Positions 6,505-7,301 of a stretch of DNA of 7,301 nt are shown here, piece by piece. This DNA is from Bdellovibrionales bacterium (GTDB lineage Bacteria; Bdellovibrionota; UBA1018; CAIPTA01): contig JAKFYM010000051.1 in NCBI GenBank assembly GCA_021730855.1, positions 1 to 7,301 on the forward strand. Direction: 5' to 3'. Under the pieces are notes generated by a model, which was given only the letters and a program-made list of their open reading frames with translations, did not search any database and was not told where the DNA came from. Positions within the stretch are counted from its first letter, which is position 1. Every line of letters begins with the position of its first letter. The position numbers were made by a program, and so were the translations under genes.

Positions 6505-6519
6505 ACACTGAAGGCCCAG

Positions 6520-6548
6520 AAACTACTCGATGGTTTTGCTTTTGTAAA
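6520..6548 (-). promoter_or_regulatory. tRNA-Asn promoter
   Basis: On the minus strand TTTACA (6548-6543) and TAGTTT (6525-6520) are separated by 17 bases, a plausible sigma-70 pair. Transcription would start near 6513, nine bases before the mature tRNA 5' end. The stretch between the -10 and the start reads CTGGGC. Such a GC-rich discriminator is typical of stable-RNA promoters repressed by ppGpp during the stringent response. The boxes are seen directly; the stringent control is inferred. Confidence 0.55.
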
Positions 6549-6561
6549 TGATCTTCGCGGC

Positions 6562-6590
6562 TTGACAGCATTCCATGGTGCCCTTATCGT
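6562..6590 (+). promoter_or_regulatory. zapA promoter, predicted to give a leaderless mRNA
   Basis: A perfect -35 box TTGACA (6562-6567) is followed after exactly 17 bases by TATCGT (6585-6590), which matches four of six consensus -10 bases. With usual spacing, +1 is 6597, the A of the zapA ATG. No Shine-Dalgarno sequence lies before that ATG, consistent with leaderless translation. If transcription instead starts farther upstream, this reading fails. Confidence 0.6.
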
Positions 6591-6596
6591 CAGAAT

Positions 6597-6884
6597 ATGA
6601 CGCAGAAAAAATCCGTAGAAGTGGTGGTGGGCCAGCAGCGTCTTTCTCTGCGTACCGACCGCGATCCCGAACATGTGCAATCCGTGGCCGAGACGGTGAA
6701 TGAGCGCTTGGGGGAGATTCTTCCCTTTGGCCAACCGATCTCGCATCAGGTTTTGCTGCTCCTGGCAATGACCCTCGCCGAAGACATGATGGCCGCGCAG
6801 GGCGAACTAGGCACCCTTAAAGGCGAGGTGCGTCAGCGCTCTCGCGCCCTCTTGGCGCAACTGGAGCGCGAGTTTCCCGTCTAA
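6597..6884 (+). CDS. zapA: Cell division protein ZapA
   Basis: The 95-residue protein matches ZapA in length and layout. The N-terminal part, about residues 5-45, is the small globular head (VEVVVGQQRLSLRTDRDPEHVQSVAETVNERL). From about residue 48 a long helix runs to the end (ISHQVLLLLAMTLAEDMMAAQGEL, then charged heptads) and should form the coiled-coil dimer or tetramer. ZapA is a cytoplasmic protein that binds FtsZ and bundles its filaments at the Z-ring. The start is the ATG at 6597; it lacks a Shine-Dalgarno site but sits at the predicted transcription start. It is followed after one base by the cyclo-ligase gene, the neighbour commonly seen with zapA. Confidence 0.88.
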   Translation: MTQKKSVEVVVGQQRLSLRTDRDPEHVQSVAETVNERLGEILPFGQPISHQVLLLLAMTLAEDMMAAQGELGTLKGEVRQRSRALLAQLEREFPV

Positions 6885-6885
6885 A

Positions 6886-7301
6886 ATGTCCAAGGCCGCG
6901 CAGCGAAAGCAGTTTCGGCAGCGGCAGGATTCCTTTTCCCTCGCGCAATTTTCCGCCTGGAACCAAGCCCTCGCCGCTCCCTTGCGCCAACTGCTAGCGC
7001 AGCTTCCGCCTCAGTCCACCATCGCTGCCTACAAAGCCCGCCCCCGCGAGGCTAGTCTCGAGGAAATCTTCCCGAGTCCCTATCGATTTGTGTTTCCGAA
7101 GGTGCTGGACCAAGAAGGGACTATGGAATTTCGCTGGGTCAGCGATGGGAAATTCGTGCCTGGGCCTTTTGGTATCCTCGAACCAAGCCCGGAGCACACC
7201 CTCGTGGAGAAAAAAGACATCCAAGCCGCCTTCATCCCTCTCCTCGCCTTTGACGAACAGGGCGGACGCCTTGGCTATGGCAAGGGTTTCTATGATCGTT
7301 T
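6886..7301 (+). CDS. fau: 5-formyltetrahydrofolate cyclo-ligase (3'-truncated by the window)
   Basis: The first 138 codons are present and the gene runs off the window. The enzyme uses ATP to convert 5-formyltetrahydrofolate to 5,10-methenyltetrahydrofolate in one-carbon metabolism, in the cytoplasm. Family hallmarks are the basic N-terminus (RKQFRQRQ), VFPKVL near 69-74, the substrate-side PFGILEP (94-100), and FIPLLAFDEQGGRLGYGKGFYDR at 116-138, whose GYGKGFYDR is the ATP-phosphate-binding signature. About 50-60 residues are probably missing. The ATG at 6886 lies one base after the zapA stop (TAA-A-ATG). It has no close Shine-Dalgarno, so translation is probably coupled to zapA. In E. coli 6S RNA lies between these genes; here there is no room for it. 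Confidence 0.9.
   Translation, partial: MSKAAQRKQFRQRQDSFSLAQFSAWNQALAAPLRQLLAQLPPQSTIAAYKARPREASLEEIFPSPYRFVFPKVLDQEGTMEFRWVSDGKFVPGPFGILEPSPEHTLVEKKDIQAAFIPLLAFDEQGGRLGYGKGFYDR

Overview
The window looks like a bacterial chromosome segment where a conserved housekeeping edge meets an accessory-looking stretch at a tRNA-Asn gene. The organism is a bacterium that exports proteins through classical signal peptides and carries ZapA and an encoded tRNA CCA end. Small secreted hydrolases, a HEAT-repeat protein and an RsbRD_N-type histidine kinase would fit a Bdellovibrionota or other deltaproteobacterium-like lineage. That placement is a guess from gene style; no marker gene here decides it.

Layout, left to right. 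Positions 1-88 are very GC-rich and hold an 11-bp inverted repeat. On the minus strand follow a secreted endonuclease/exonuclease/phosphatase-fold hydrolase similar to neutral sphingomyelinase (89-985) and a shortened GNAT acetyltransferase (1077-1427). A HEAT-repeat protein (1517-2089, plus) is divergent from the GNAT and convergent with an unrecognised small secreted protein (2096-2587, minus). A polytopic membrane protein resembling GT-C-type glycosyltransferases (2784-4151, plus) converges on a secreted protein with a complete metzincin zinc motif (4197-4928, minus). Upstream of that gene on the same strand is a soluble histidine kinase (4985-6133, minus).

From 6134 to 6504 lies the most unusual part. 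A tRNA-Asn(GTT) gene reads leftwards into a strong intrinsic terminator. Beyond the terminator is a cluster of five short palindromes in about 135 bp. The cluster ends in an exact 25-bp copy of the tRNA 3' end plus its flank, which is the arrangement left by site-specific integration at a tRNA gene. No integrase is visible in the window.

To the right of the tRNA, a compact region carries back-to-back promoters for tRNA-Asn and for zapA. The zapA promoter is placed so that transcription should start on the A of the start codon. zapA is followed after one base by a 5-formyltetrahydrofolate cyclo-ligase gene, cut off by the window end. This zapA-fau pairing is a conserved bacterial neighbourhood. 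The accessory-type genes all lie on the 3' side of the tRNA, as expected for a genomic island, though that remains an inference.
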